Assembly: GCA_022605955.1 (NCBI GenBank)
Contig: JAKCOZ010000260.1
Location: 186,001 to 250,000, forward strand
From: Rallus limicola
Lineage: Eukaryota > Chordata > Aves > Gruiformes > Rallidae
Direction of reading: 5' to 3'
DNA length: 64,000 nt
The notes under the pieces are model-generated. The model worked only from the letters and a program-made list of their open reading frames with translations, did no database searches and had not been told where the DNA came from. Positions 12,333 through 24,924 of this stretch are shown here, piece after piece. Each line of letters starts with the position of its first letter. Within the stretch, counting starts at the first letter, position 1. Both the position numbers and the translations under genes were made by a program.

Positions 12333-12860
12333 CTTCTAATGAGATATAAAATATTGTTCGTTGTGTTGCTGAGAATGCTGGGATGGGGAATGGTTGGACT
12401 ATGACTGTGGTTGTGATAAAAATTCATTTCCATGAGGGAGGTTCTTGTTGTAGGTGGGTTTGGCTGGCACTAATTACGAGAGGTAGTAGTCAGCAAGAGA
12501 GTGTTAGTAAAGGGGATGGAGTTTGGTCAGTGCCAGTTCATTGGGACAGGTTTTTGTATGGGCCATACGTTGGAATTAGTCGTTGCAGGCTTAAGGTGGC
12601 AATTAGTATGCTGTGTGCTGTAATGCTTGTTCATAGGAGTTTTTGTGGAGATAAGAGGGTTGTGGGAATGAGTAGAATTGTTGGGATAACAATGTTTAGC
12701 ACTGTAGTAGGTTTAGGTTGTGAAGTTGGTCTGAGCCGTGGGCTGGTGTGGTGGTGACTGACATGGCCAGGCCGGTGCCTGCTTTGCAGGCTGAGAATGT
12801 TAGTGTGAGTACTGGCATTGGGGCTGATGATGCTATTTGGTTTTCAGTGGGTCAGATGGA
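12333..12860 (-). pseudogene. NUMT: ND4L 3' end and ND4 5' part, inverted
   Basis: Read on the minus strand this is the end of ND4L (TGCAAAGCAGGCACCGGCCT region, CATGTCAGTCACC) running into the ND4 start and N-terminal half, with several breaks. It abuts the plus-strand NUMT at about 12330 head to head, so two mitochondrial pieces were joined in opposite orientation, or one piece was inverted afterwards. Confidence 0.85.
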
Positions 12861-13590
12861 TGGGTAATGGGTATGGATAGTATTGTGCTTTCCAGGATCT
12901 GGGAAGTGCTCTGGGTTCCCTGGGCAGGCGTCAGCCCGGCGAGAGCAGGCACGCTGCCGGGGCTTGCTGAAGGCCTGTGCCAAAAGTGCCCTGGCGACAG
13001 GGGTAAGGGGGATGCTCGCAGCACCAAGGAGCTCCGTGTCCCTGGGCTGAAGGCTCGGGCTGGGTCCTTACCTGGGGGTAGAGCTCTGGGGAAGGACAGG
13101 AGTCTGCAGGGGCCAGGGACCCGTGGACCAGGCGGTGGAGCTGCCATGGTCCCTGGCAGCTGTTGGTTGCTAAGGACTCTCTGGAGTCTCCAGGAAGTGA
13201 TGTAGGGGCTGCCTGTGCTCTGCCCCGCCCCAACTGCCTCCCAGCCCCCCTTGGGCAGGGAAGGGGCGTAAGGGTGCCCTTGGCCCCAACCAGCAGCTCC
13301 TGGGGACTGTGAGGGGAAAGGTCCTGGCTACCAGGTGAGGTGCCTGAAGATCTGGCCAAAGCCGTTGTCACTCCAGCCTTTCAAAAGTGCCAGGGCTGCT
13401 CAGGTGTCCCAGACATGTCAAAGCCCTTTGACTCACCCATAAGCAATTTCCTTTTCTCCCTGTCCACCCCTTTCTCCTTGTCAGTCCTTGGCATTTTTGG
13501 TTTGTTTTGGTTTGGGATTTTTTTCTCTGCTTCCTCTTTCCCTGTCCCTTCCTCCATCCTTTTCTCTCTTTTTGTTTGGAGTTCTCCAGG
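12861..13590. other. Gap: GC-rich then T-rich sequence
   Basis: Contains the repeated flank copy at about 12895-12930, a GC-rich patch to 13350 and another pyrimidine patch at 13440-13590. No gene recognised. Confidence 0.4.
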
Positions 13591-13594
13591 GTCT

Positions 13595-14235
13595 CCAATA
13601 TGAGTCCTTTCCCACGGGGCTTCAGCTCTTCCCCAGCTGCTCCAGCATGGGTCACTGCTATGGGAGTAGTCATAAAATCACAGAACGTTTGTCGTGCCCA
13701 GGCTACTCCAGCCTTGTCCTCCAGAGGGTCACAGCCCAACCCCCCCACCTCAGAAAACCTGCTCCAGCGTGGCTCTCTCTCTCCCTCGCTCACCTGTGTG
13801 TCTCTGTCTCTCTCCAGGGGCTGCAAGTGCTGGCAGGGGCTGGCTCCAACACAGGTCACAGCATCTCCTGTCTGTCTCCCCCTGCTCCAGCGTGGGGCCT
13901 CTCCATGCTGAGGGCTGCAGGGGCATCTTTCTCTCCAGCACTTGGGGGGCCTCCTCCCCTGTCCCCGGCCTTGGTATCTGCACAGCTCCTCACATCTTCT
14001 CACGCCCTTCTCTGGGGGCACAAAGCAGCTGCTTGTGGATTTTTTCCTCCCAGATGTGATGCCCACAGGTGCTGTGACCATTGCTGACGGGCTCAGCCTT
14101 GGTCAGCAATGACTCCAGCCTTGAGTCAGCTGGTGTTTGCTCTGTGGGTCCAGCAGAGAGCTTCTGCCTGCTTCTTGCAGCAGCCACCCCTGCAGTCCCC
14201 CTTCTCCACCTGAACCCAGCCACACAAAACATCAA
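13595..14235 (+). repeat. Dispersed avian repeat, probably LTR-derived
   Basis: A segment beginning near GAGTCCTTTCCCACGGGGCT, continuing through TCTCACGCCCTTCTC and GCTGACGGGCTCAGCCTTGG to AGCCACCCCTGCAG. Parts recur at 16738-16935 (plus) and 17000-17480 (minus) with clear divergence, so it is an interspersed family. The wording resembles avian ERVL-type LTRs, but I cannot name the family. Confidence 0.55.
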
Positions 14236-16260
14236 CAGGCGCTAATGAACTTTGCTGTAAAATGAATGATGCCTCAGTTCACTTCTCTGATCCCCAAACA
14301 GCTCCCAGTCAGTGAGCTTAGGTTCATTCTTTGATCAGGGCAGAGCAAATACCAGATGTGCTCAGAACATTTTTCCTTTCCAGTCTTTACATTTCCCTTC
14401 TTGCCAAGTATTTTCCTTTTGTCCTGGGAGCAGGTGTCTGTTGGTGTCATTCAGTGCTGTGGAACCTGACCTTCTGGGTGTCATTTATTCCCTTCCAGTG
14501 CTTGGCCTTCAGCTGCTGCTGGGTGTCTGCTGTCTGCGCCTGGCTGTGTGAGAACCTGAGAGGAGCCATGGATGGTGGGAGGAGGAGTTCCTGCTCTGAA
14601 GAGGACAGTGGCTGCAGGAAGACCCTGAGCTGCTGTGCGGTCAGTAGCCTTGGTGAAGTCTGTCTGTGTCTTTGTGCCATGTCCCCTGTTGCCAGAGAAT
14701 TGTCCCATGGGGTTTAATCCAAGAGTGGGCTGAAGGGAAAACTCCAAGCCAGGCTCAGGGCCCTTTTCCCAAGGTGCTGTGACTGGAGACTGGGAGAACG
14801 TGCTCTGGACTTGCCAGCCCCGTCTGATCCCCGCTCCTTCCTTGGTCAGCGGGTGGCTACTGATGAGCTGGCTGCATTTATGGGACCACAAGTTCCTCCT
14901 CAGGTGATGAAGGTCATTTGAGGGGAGCAGGTGATGGGGCATCATTGGCAGTGGTGTAGGGGTTTGCTGTGTGGCTCAGGGTTTGTTTCTTTAATGCAGA
15001 TTGGCTTTCAGTTGCCTCACCTCACCTGTATCCTTACCCTATGGAAATCATTGGTTAACTGTATTGATTCCTTTGAACAGAAAGAAGGGAGGGTAATGCT
15101 GAGTGTGTTTCTGTTATTTCCTGAGAGTCATGATCATGTGCAGATGTCCCTGATGCAGGTGTAGTTATGGTGAGTGGGTTCCTCTGGAGAGTTTTCCTCG
15201 CTGTCTCCGCTGATTGAACCCCGTCCTTGTGCTCATTTCATCTTTGGCTACTCTCCCACACCACAACCAGCCTCCTCTGGTACCTGTCACTGTAACCTGC
15301 TGTAACTCCTTTAACATCCAAATCATATTCTAAACTACAACCAAAACACTAGACCTTCTTAGGGTGACTAAAACAAGCTGCTGCTGCAGACGCTGCGGAA
15401 TTTTTCTGTGGCCTTTTGGTGTAGCTGGTTCTGTTGGTGAAGTTGTTCCCAGCCTGGAGGCAGAAAACAGGGACAAAAAGGCCCCGTGACACTTGAGGAG
15501 CTGCATGAACAAAGGCCTCCCCCACAGAGTGTAATCTGTGTGCTGCAGGCTGGGCAGTGTCCCTTCTGGTGCAGGTTACTCCTTTCCAGGCAGTGGGTAG
15601 GTAGCGTGTGGTCCATGGAGAATGAGTGCCAGGGGAGCCAGAGCCAGGTCTGGGAGGGCTGAGAGGGCTTCTGGCCCAGAGGTGGCCATGGCCAGAGGAC
15701 TGAGTGTACCTGTGAGTGTCCGTGCGCTTCCAGAGTCAGGGTCATTTCTGCTGCTCTGGGGCTTTTTGGTTGTTGCTTGGAGGGAAAGAACAAAGCCAAG
15801 GTCCACAGGAGCTAACCCCCTGATTTTAGGCATTGTCAGAGGTCCCACTTTGGTTGATTACACTCTGCAAGGAACAAATCAAGGTCAGGATGTTTCAGTC
15901 CAGGACAATTGAGGCAGCAAGATTACATTCCTGTTCTCCAGAGAAAGATGATGTGATTCACTACTGGTTTGTAGCAGATTTATATGTAGTGTGAATCCCA
16001 GTAAACATGCAGTGGCACAGGGTTGATGTCATTGGCCAGTAAAGGACAATTGAGAGAATCTCTCCCCATTTCCCAGTGAAGCTGAGACATGTGGAACAGG
16101 AGCTGAGACTTCTGAAACTGGCTTTTCACCAGAGGGAAAGATGTCTGTCATTTCACAGCAGATCATTTGACTTTCCTCCTTGCTAAAATGCAATTCCTAC
16201 ATTTATGGAAATAAAAGCAAAACCAAACCTTAAGAAAGACCCCCTGTGAAATGTGTCAGA
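14236..16260. other. Spacer sequence without recognised gene
   Basis: Mixed-composition sequence. A short stretch near 15320-15385 (ttctaaact...agggtgact...aacaagct) resembles 24660-24725 and its partner in block C, hinting at an old dispersed repeat. Frames here lack splice or family support. Confidence 0.35.
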
Positions 16261-16261
16261 G

Positions 16262-16556
16262 AGTTGTTCTTTTTGGGTATTAGTGTATTTATTTGGTGTC
16301 CCTGTGCCATGGCTATTGCACTGCTACAGAGCTGCTAGTTAACAGCTCTAACAGTTAGAAGAGAATACTAACAGTAGCTGATAATAAACAATAAAATTGA
16401 CTCCTAAGTACTGCAATCAGTGTGCTAATGCCAGTAATTAGAAAATAAGTGGGTTTTTTATCTAAAGCATTGGGGTGCACAGAAATGAAACTCTTAAAAA
16501 CTCTTCCCATGAGCCAGCAGTGGCTCTTGCAGCTGGGAAGGGCGATGGGATCCTGG
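16262..16556 (+). repeat. Direct repeat unit, copy 1
   Basis: About 290 bp, from TTTTTGGGTATTAGTGTATT to AAGGGCGATGGGATCCTGGG, repeated at 17448-17738 with a few indels. Its last part (tggctcttgcagctgggaag) is CR1-like, so the repeat joins an AT-rich piece to a CR1 start. Confidence 0.8.
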
Positions 16557-16737
16557 GGATGCTTCCATGTTTCCACACGTTTGATCTCAAGGACAAATAG
16601 TCCCGAGATGCCCCAGCTGAGGCTGGGCAGATGAGAAGAAGCCATCAGTAACCTGAGCAGGGAAAGGCTTCTCACACCCTTCCCCTGCTGCACTGTGGGG
16701 TCCCACCCACAGCAGACAGTCCTCCACAAAGTTCTCC

Positions 16738-16935
16738 AGTGGGATCCTTTCCCACAGGGCTTCAGCTCCTCCCCAGCTGCCCCAGCGTGGGTCACTTCTC
16801 TGGGGTGCAGTCATCAATCACAGACTGTCTCTTAGTCTCTCAGGCCCAGACTGCTCCAGCCTGGTCCTCCATGGAGTCACCAGCCTTTTTCCCCGACAGC
16901 TAGCCTGCTCCAGCACGGCTCTCTCTGAGGCACGG
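16738..16935 (+). repeat. Partial copy of the 13595-14235 dispersed repeat
   Basis: Matches 13600-13790 (CCTTTCCCACAGGGCTTCAG, then GCCCAGACTGCTCCAGCCTG) with moderate divergence. Confidence 0.6.
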
Positions 16936-16999
16936 ATAGACCTTTTCATAGTTCTCATAGTCTTTGAACATTGCTGAGCCTGTTCTCAGTGCTACTGGA

Positions 17000-17480
17000 T
17001 TCCACCAGCTGGGTTGCAAACAAAGTTGTAAAAGGAGACAGGGAGGCTTATCAGGTACAGTAATTAGGTAAATTGCTTACAAGTGACATGAATTCTAGGC
17101 AGCATAGAGGTTTGCTTTGGGCTTGCACGGCTAGGTTTTAGTAGCAGGGGATACATGGGTGGCTTCTGCAGAACAGTTAGAAGCTTCTCCTAGGTCTAAC
17201 AGAGCCAGTAGCAGTTGGTTCCAAGAGAGACCCGCTGTTGGCCAAGGCTGAGCCCATCAGCAACGGTGGTAGCAGCACTGGGTTAACATATTTAAGAAGG
17301 TAAACATCCCCCCACAGTAGTGGCAGCTTTTTGCTGCCACAGAAAGGAGTGAGAAGATAGAAGAAACTTGGCAGATGCCAAGGTCAGTGAAGAAGGGGTG
17401 GAGGCACTCCAGGTGCTGGAGCACAGAGTCCCCTGCAGCCCATGGAGAAGACAACTTTTTGGGTATTAGTGTGTTTATTT
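17000..17480 (-). repeat. Inverted partial copy of the same dispersed repeat
   Basis: The reverse complement shows GCTGATGGGCTCAGCCTTGG and the AGCCACCCATGTATCCCCTG end that parallel 14085-14200. Together with 16738-16935 it brackets this region. Confidence 0.5.
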
Positions 17481-17738
17481 GGTGTCCCTGTGCCATGGCT
17501 ATTGCACTGCTACAGAGCTGCTAGATTAAAACAGTTAGAAGAGAATACTAATACTAGCTAAAAATAAACAATAAAATTGACTCCTAAGTACACCAATCAA
17601 TGTGCTAATGCCAGTAATTAGAAAATAAGTGGGATTTTTGTCTAAAGCATTGGGGTGCACAGAAATGAAACTCTTTAGAAACTCTTCCCATGAGCCAGCA
17701 GTGGCTCTTGCAGCTGGGAAGGGCGATGGGATCCTGGG
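17448..17738 (+). repeat. Direct repeat unit, copy 2
   Basis: Second copy of 16262-16556. Here the sequence continues into a long CR1 3' end, which suggests copy 1 was made from copy 2 and truncated. Confidence 0.8.
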
Positions 17739-18335
17739 CTCCATCAGCAGAGGGGTGGCAGCAGGGACAGGGAGGGGCTTGTCCCTCTCTGCTCTGCCCT
17801 GGTGAGGCCCCAGCTGGAATCCTGTGTCCAGAGCTGGGGCCCCAGGACAAGAAAGATGTGGGGCTGTTGGAGAGGGGTCAGAGGAGCCACAGAGATGCTC
17901 AGAGGGCTGGAGCAGCTCCCCTACGGAAAGAGGCTGAGGGAGATGCGCTGGGTCAGCCTAGAGAAGAGAAGGCTGTGGGGGGACCTCATTGCAGCCTGCC
18001 AGTCCCTGAAGGGAGCAGAGGAACAGGAGGGGAATCAGCTCTTTAAAAACGCAGACAATGGCAGGACAAGGGGGATGGATAGAGCTGAAGGAGGGAAGGT
18101 TTAAATTAGATCTTAGGGGGAAGTTCTTTCCAGAGAGAGTGGTGAGGGGCTGGAACAGACAGCCCAGAGAGGGGGTGGTTACCCCCTCCCTGGAGGTGTT
18201 CAAGGCCAGGTTGGATGGCGCCCTGGGCAACCTGGTGTAGCTCCAGGCCTGGAGGTTGGTGGCCCTGCCTGTGGCAGGGGGTTGGAGCTCTGTGATCCTT
18301 GGGGTCCCTTCCAACCCATGCCATTCTTTGAGTCC
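17695..18335 (+). mobile_element. CR1 LINE 3' end
   Basis: The plus strand carries the CR1 reverse-transcriptase tail and 3' UTR in order: CAGCTGGGAAGGGCGATGGG, CTGGAATCCTGTGTCCAGAG, GGACCTCATTGCAGCCTGCC, CTGGAGGTGTTCAAGGCCAG and TTGGGGTCCCTTCCAACCCA. It is 5'-truncated and ends exactly where arm B homology begins. The usual 8-bp terminal repeats of CR1 are missing, so its end marks a rearrangement point. Confidence 0.9.
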
Positions 18336-18789
18336 CTCTCTCCACACGTCTCTCTCCTGCTCCCTGCCCTTCTCTGTCTCCTGTCCATCCTTTCTGCTCC
18401 CTTCTGCCTCTTCTCTCTCCAGGTCCCCCCGTCCCGCTCCCTGGCCTGGCCTGTGTCCCCCCGTCCCTCTCCCAACTCCCGGCCCTGCTGCTCCTCTGGG
18501 CTGCAGCTTTCATCGGGCACCCGCCCTCGCCTGCCCCTCCGCCTCCCTTCTGATCTCTGCCTCTGCTGCCATCTCTCCCAGCTTCTCCCTCCCTCTGCTC
18601 CCTGCCCCTCTTTCCACTGTCCCTCTGACCTTCTGCTGTCCCTCTGTCCATCTTGAGCCCCAGGAGGCAGCCATGGGGCCTGTGGGGGCAGGGCCGGCCC
18701 AGGGGACGGTGTCCCCACACGGAGCCTTGGCAGGAATGAGTGTCCTGGGGCACGGACAGAGTTGTATCCCCGAGGCTGCTGGGCGGCCA

Positions 18790-18897
18790 TGGTGGTTCCC
18801 GGGGCATGATGGGAGCTGTAGGCTGGAGGCTGCCGGGCGGCCATGGTGGTTCCCAGGGCATGATGGGAGCTGTAGGCTGGAGGCTGCTGGGCGGCCA
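18790..18897 (-). repeat. 54-bp tandem repeat with ZNF143/Staf-like sites (extra unit in arm B)
   Basis: Two good units (18790-18843 and 18844-18897), each with the GGCATGATGGGAGCTGTAGG core (reverse of the ZNF143-like site), plus the diverged unit next to them, giving three units against two in arm A. This length difference is a clear copy-specific change in the promoter-like segment. Confidence 0.6.
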
Positions 18898-19295
18898 TGA
18901 AGCCTGGACAGGCCCAGACCCTGCTCCAGCTGCGGCCAAGCTGAGGTGAGGCCCGGGGTCCCCGTGAGGCGCGGGGGGTTCTCCTGCCTGCTCACTGCAC
19001 AGGGATGTTGGGGGAGCTCCTCTCATGGGCAGATCCCGGCAGCCGGGGGAGATTCCTGTCAGGAGCTGCCTGACAGATCCAGGCTGCTGCCGGGCAGGGG
19101 CAGAGCTGAACCCCCTTGGCCAGGGGTTCCAGGCCCAGTCAGCCCGGCCGGGGGCTGGCAGGCAGAAGGCAGCGCTTCCCTGCAGCCCTTGCTCTGAGAG
19201 CCATGGCAATCAGCATGGGAAGTGTTTGTGAGACAGGCATCAGCCTGGCTCCTTTGGCTCTGCTGCCTCACAGCGGGAATGCAGCAAACCCCTGA

Positions 19296-19679
<384 letters not shown>

Positions 19680-22061
19680 GAGAGAAGAAGGAGTGTGAGC
19701 TAAGGCTGGTCACGCTGCATTAATTGCTGATGGTATGGAGTCATGTAACTCAGACTAGAATGCAAACAAAGACTGTGCCTGCCAAAGAACTGGGAGAGCT
19801 GTCTGTGCTTCTCACACAGCTCCCTTTTTTTACCCTTTCAGTGCAAAGCCAGGCACAAATTCTCTACTCACTTTTTCCTGCATTGCAGTGCACGCCTGCA
19901 GTGTATTCAGAGGGATTCTGATTAGTGGTTACTCACTGCTGCCCATGCCAGGTACAAATGTTGATCCTGAGATGAGAGAATGCTGACAAGGTCAGCTGTC
20001 CTGCAGGAGGAGAATCCTTTTGGGTGGTGTCAGGCAGCTGAAGCAGTTTCAGAAATTCAGGATTGCATTTCCTCCAGCTCTTGAGGCAGCACAGCTGGAT
20101 TTTCCTGTGTAGCGATTGCACCCCAGGAAGTCTTCATACATGACAGTGCTAAACCCACCATGTATTGTTTCAATGTGATGCAAAAGGTTATTTATGAGTC
20201 CAGAGAGATTGGCCTTACCCAGAGTGCAGAGCTGCAGCGTGGTTTGTGTTTGTAGTTTGGGATGGCTGAGTTCTGGTGGAGAAGGGGCAGCTGCAGGGGT
20301 GACACACGCAATAGACTCACTGAAAGAGTGTCAAGCAACACACACCGGGCTGCAGTGATCATGAGCTGGTGGGTTCCCTGTGCTAAGGCGTGTGAACCAC
20401 ATGAATAGTGGAGTCAGGACCCTGAATTTGAGGAAGGCTGACCTGCAGCTCTGGAGGGAGGGAATCACTGGAACCCCCTGGGAAATGGCCTTTCTGACAG
20501 GCTTTCCCAAAACTAAGTGTTGGCATCAAAGCACATGAAAGAGAGCATGACCAAAACACCATCAAGCAGCATGAGCTCCCAGTGCAGGGTTCTCTAAGAT
20601 TAACCCCTAATTTAACGAGTCAGGTCAGCTGGAGGCATCCTGGCTGATGCTGTGACCACAGGATAAGGTTCTCCCTCAGCCCCTGTGCTGAGGGAAGGGT
20701 GGGCTATATACCCATGCTGGTCCTGGGGGGAGTTGCTGCTGGCTGGTGCTTTCTGTGAGAACCTTAGGGAGGTCTGGGTGGTGCAGTGATGTTCTGCCTC
20801 TTGGTTGGTGCCTGTAGCTTTCTGCTTGTGGGGAAGCCTGAGGGGAGGCTGTGCTGAGCAGTGCACAGAGGTGCTGGGGCAATGGAGTGCTGTACCAAGT
20901 GTGGTGTTTCCCTTTGAGGTTCCTGCCTAGGTAGGGACTCTCTGGAGTGAGCCTAAGGGTGAAGGGCTGTTGGTATCTGTTGGTGTTTGGGGTTAAGAGC
21001 AAGAGCCTGGTGACTGAGTGTAGCTCTGGTGGTGCTGAGGCCAGCTGAGGAGTGTTGTGTGCAGGGCAGGTTTGGTGGGAGCGCTGCCCCCCCAGGAACC
21101 CCTTTCTGCAGGTGGGTTTTCAGCTCTGGGGGAGTTACTTTTCTCCCCTAAGGGCAGGAGAATTCCTCATCTGGACTGCTAAGCTTCTCACTATCTCTTT
21201 TCTCCCCTGTCCAGCTGAAAAGGGGAGTGATGGAGTGACTTTGGGTGCCTGGCCTCCAGCCAGGGCTGAAGCACCACAGACAGAAGATCTTTTTATTGCA
21301 GTAGGAGGTAACTGAGGAATGTCTCTATCAGGAGTAGCATTGTAGAAGGAAATTGCTCTGGTGGCATGGTGTGCTCTGCAAATGCCATTTCAAGTTCTTC
21401 AATGACATTTGATCTCACATGATTGATTTTTAGCCTGCTTGTGGGTGGAAATTAGGTGGAATAATCAGTGGCCTTTGTTTGTTTAGCTTCATGTCTGAAA
21501 CAGGCACTAGCCTCCCTTCAAGAGCTTCAAGCAACAAAGAGTTAAGAATGAGCATTTGTATCAATACAGGTGTTTAGTTTTGCATTTGCCATTGTTTGCA
21601 ACTGTCTGTCTGTGTCCATTGACCCACAGTAGAAATGCCCAGTCTGAAACTGCTCTGGCTTAAAATGTGCTGAAATAAGTACTATGGTTTTGTTTCCCTA
21701 AAACATGATGCCTTCTGTAAAATGAGCTCTATTTTTCTCTGCTGAAGCTCCCAGTTGGGAAGCTTTACCAGGGTTTGTTACCTACGTAGTAAAGTCTGAA
21801 GCTGGGTGACTGCAGGAAGAAGTTATTCCTGAAGAGCTGTTGGAAAGAAACTGCCTGGCTGGATAAAGACTAGAATGAGGTTTGTCTGCAAAGAGCCATT
21901 TCTCAAGCAAACAATTGCTGGAGCTGCTCAAGGGAGGAGGGTATGTGAGAGAGCTCTGCTGTTTGTGACCTCTAGTTCCTGGTGATGCTGGTTTCCTCCT
22001 GGGAGCGAAGTTTCTCAGCCCCCAGAGTTTCCCCCTTTGCAGGCTGGGCTCAAACAGGCAT

Positions 22062-22673
22062 TTGCAGCTCTTAGGGTTGGGTCTGTACTGCCCGTGTCTC
22101 AGGACGGGCTCCCGTCAATCCCCGGAGGCCTTGGAGTTCCCTGCTGCTGCAGCATCCCCCCGCCTGGAAATCTGGGTGACACGGCCTGTTGGCACTGTCT
22201 GTTGGCACAGCCCCCTTACCTGCCCTGTCACTCGTGCCCCCTGGGTCAGCCTTAGAACCCAACACAGCCCTGAAATGAACCCTGCCAGACTGTGTGCCAG
22301 CTTTCCCCGAGGACCGGTGCAGCTGGGTGACTCTGCTCTGACCAAGCAGCCTGTGTCCCACTCCAGCCCCTTGTTGGTTCCTTTCCCTTTCCCCTTGGCC
22401 TGGAGGTGCTGCTGCTGCTGCTGCAGAAGGCCCTGGGTCCCTGCAGTTCTGGCAAGTTCTGGGCAGGTCAGCTGGGTTGGCAGCTCCTGTCCCCAGAGGC
22501 ACGTTGCTCCCAGCAGTGTTGTGCTGCTGATGTGTATCACAGACAGGATCTGCTGGTGTCGCTGAGCCAGGAGCTGAGCGTGCCACCTTCTGCAGAGCTG
22601 TTTGCTTGAGAGCAGTGTTACAGCTGTAGGGATGGCAGCTCAGGCAGCTCCTTGGGATTACTCCAAGTTGCAT
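22062..22673. other. Conserved open-frame region with CTG tract (copy B)
   Basis: Arm B counterpart of 703-1326. The plus strand keeps the 167- and 67-codon frames, the latter at 22406-22609 ending in AELFA. The CTG run is at about 22408-22425. Not recognised. Confidence 0.3.
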
Positions 22674-23052
22674 GTAATGACTGATACCTGAGGGAATGCA
22701 AAGGAAATCAACTGTGAAAGAAAAGCTCCAGTGAGGCTGCAGAGATGAGCAGTCGTGCCAGGAGACGCTGCTCTACCAAAGCTTTGATTTCTGGCTTTAT
22801 GGAGCAGAGAGGGGCTGGTCTAGGACAAAACTATTTCTAAAGATGAGAAGATAAGCACTTTCCATTTTCTCAGTGCTGTCAGATGTCTGATTTCTGAGAG
22901 TATTTCTGGTGAACTCAAACTCTGCATGCAGCCACTCGGTAGGATTTTCCCTACGGAGTCCTTGTGTGAACCGCATCTGGTACCAACACGCCTTGGTCTG
23001 AAAGATTGTAAGGAGTAAGAACTGTCAGGCAGCTTCTCAGGGCTGGTGGGAC

Positions 23053-23358
23053 TTGTATCCCTGCGTGTCTGGCTGCTGCCTGCTTTTCCAGGTCCAAATA
23101 CCCTGGTCAACCTGTGGAAAGAAAGGTGTGTTCATAGACTTGGTAGAAACCCGAGAGATCTCCTGTGGTCTTGTGGATGTCTGCCAGCCCTCAGTGGGAG
23201 TGATTGTCTCTCTCTGGGTTAGAATTGACCTGGATGAAATCTCTGAATCTGAAACTTTGGATCCTCCTTTGTTTACCTCAAGATTTGATGTTGACTGTGG
23301 GATTGCCTGCCTGGTCTCCTTGCGTGATGATAGTCCTGCCAAGAGGAATTTTGGCTGA
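23053..23358 (+). other. Unrecognised exon-like open frame (copy B)
   Basis: A 101-codon frame with a pyrimidine-rich acceptor at about 23075-23092 (ctgcctgcttttccag). Residues such as GVFIDLVETREISCGLVDV and FDVDCGIACLVSL look like globular protein. It ends at the stop near 23358. If real it would be a terminal exon. No family recognised. Confidence 0.35.
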
Positions 23359-23541
23359 TGGCAAAAGCGGAATCCTTCCTGGGAGCGGTGCTTGGAGAAG
23401 ATTTTTGTCTTCTCCCTGTCCTAGTTTCTTTAGAGGCAGAATGGCTCACTTCATCCTGTGCTTTCCAGATGGGTCATGTAAATGTCCTATTGAACAGTGC
23501 TGTGAAAGAGGCAACAAAGGGAAGGGGCTATAAGGTCCTCC

Positions 23542-23625
23542 TGGAACCACCTCTTCTCCATGCTGACCCAGCCCGGCTCTCCCAGCCTGGCTTCACAGGA
23601 GAGCTGCTCCAACCCTCAGATCCTT
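23542..23625 (-). mobile_element. CR1 LINE remnant in arm B
   Basis: Short minus-strand CR1 piece (CTCTTCTCCATGCTGACCCA to GATCCTTTTGGTGG) whose longer form survives in block C at 61453-61735. Arm B therefore carries a deletion inside a CR1 element. Confidence 0.65.
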
Positions 23626-24237
23626 TTGGTGGTGCAGCCATCAGGGTTGATCATCCTTCACATCGTTCCCTGCCTCCAATCTGAAAGGGTCACACAGATT
23701 TCTGTGCTTGGAAGCCACCGTGAGGCAGCCCTTCTCTTGGGAAAACTCTACCTTTGGTAGTAAATCTCTCCAGAAATGTTTCCTGTACAGTTCACTTTGG
23801 GATGTCTGTGAGTTTCTCACCCTCCACTCTTGTTTTGCAGGCTGGACTTGCATGGAATCACTGCAGGTGAGGGAGAAGGAAGAGGAGGTTCAGTGGGATG
23901 GATGGCACCTAACTGTAGCTGTTACAAGTCCAACATCCCATCCCAGCTGGACGCCTACATGTTTTCTGTACAAACACAGCAAGAAGAGTGGCTTAGAGCG
24001 TGATTCATCCCATCTTCAAATAGGAGAGTGGAGCAGATAGGATGGACTGTTCTCCAGAGAGGTTTCCTTCATTCAACTCATGTCAAGTGTGATTCTAGCA
24101 TTCTAAGTGCCCTGGTGAGTACCTTGGCATTCATAGATTATTTGGGGTTTTTATAACTGAGTTTTTTTTCTTATAAATACCATGACTGTGTAGAGTTAAT
24201 CTGTATAAATATGAGACACTGGGATCATATATCATAG

Positions 24238-24488
24238 ACTCAGGGATGTTGGGGGAGCTCCTCTCATGGGCAGATCCAGGCAGCCGGGGGAGATTCCTGT
24301 CAGGAGCTGCCTGACAGATCCAGGCTGCTGCCGGGCAGGGGCAGAGCTGAACCCCCTTGGCCAGGGGTTCCAGGCCCAGTCAGCCCGGCCGGGGGCTGGC
24401 AGGCAGAAGGCAGCGCTTCCCTGCAGCCCTTGCTCTGAGAGCCATGGCAATCAGCATGGGAAGTGTTTGTGAGACAGGCATCAGCAAA
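24238..24488 (-). repeat. Extra copy of the promoter-proximal segment
   Basis: About 250 bp matching 5092-5330 and 19010-19238 almost perfectly, but in a different context: it joins atcatagactcagggatgttg on one side and aaacaggagccgtgcc on the other. Its partner in block C is 59998-60258. It lies 4.8 kb from the arm B copy, so this segment has been duplicated independently. Confidence 0.8.
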
Positions 24489-24924
24489 CAGGAGCCGTGC
24501 CAAGGCTGTCCTGCTGTTCCAGATCTGAGCTCTGACGTACGTGTGCATCCCAGGGCCAAAGTCAGGGTTTGTTCCTTTGAGCACACACCGCCTTGTCCCC
24601 AAAAGCCTCAACATGCTGTATATTATCACAGCTGCTATAGGTCCTTTAAAATCAAAATCATTTTCTAAACTAAACACAGAATCACCCAGAAGTTCAGCTA
24701 TTTTATTAGGGTGACTGTAACAAGCTCTGGTACCTTTACCATCTGGCCCAGGTCCCTAAAGCACTTCTCTTCAATTGTGTCCATTGCTTTCCTACAGATA
24801 CCATGTAATTCTGCAAGTAACTGCAACACTCGTTCAAGTGTGAGAGCTGTTCCCCTCTCACTTTAAACAGGGCTTAGGCCAAAAATCTGTTCCTCTTGTC
24901 TGCCCAGTGACAAAATGGGGAAAA

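Noticed and set aside
17802..18240. Open frames around 17.8-18.2 kb
   Set aside because: Belong to the CR1 3' end and its untranslated tail.
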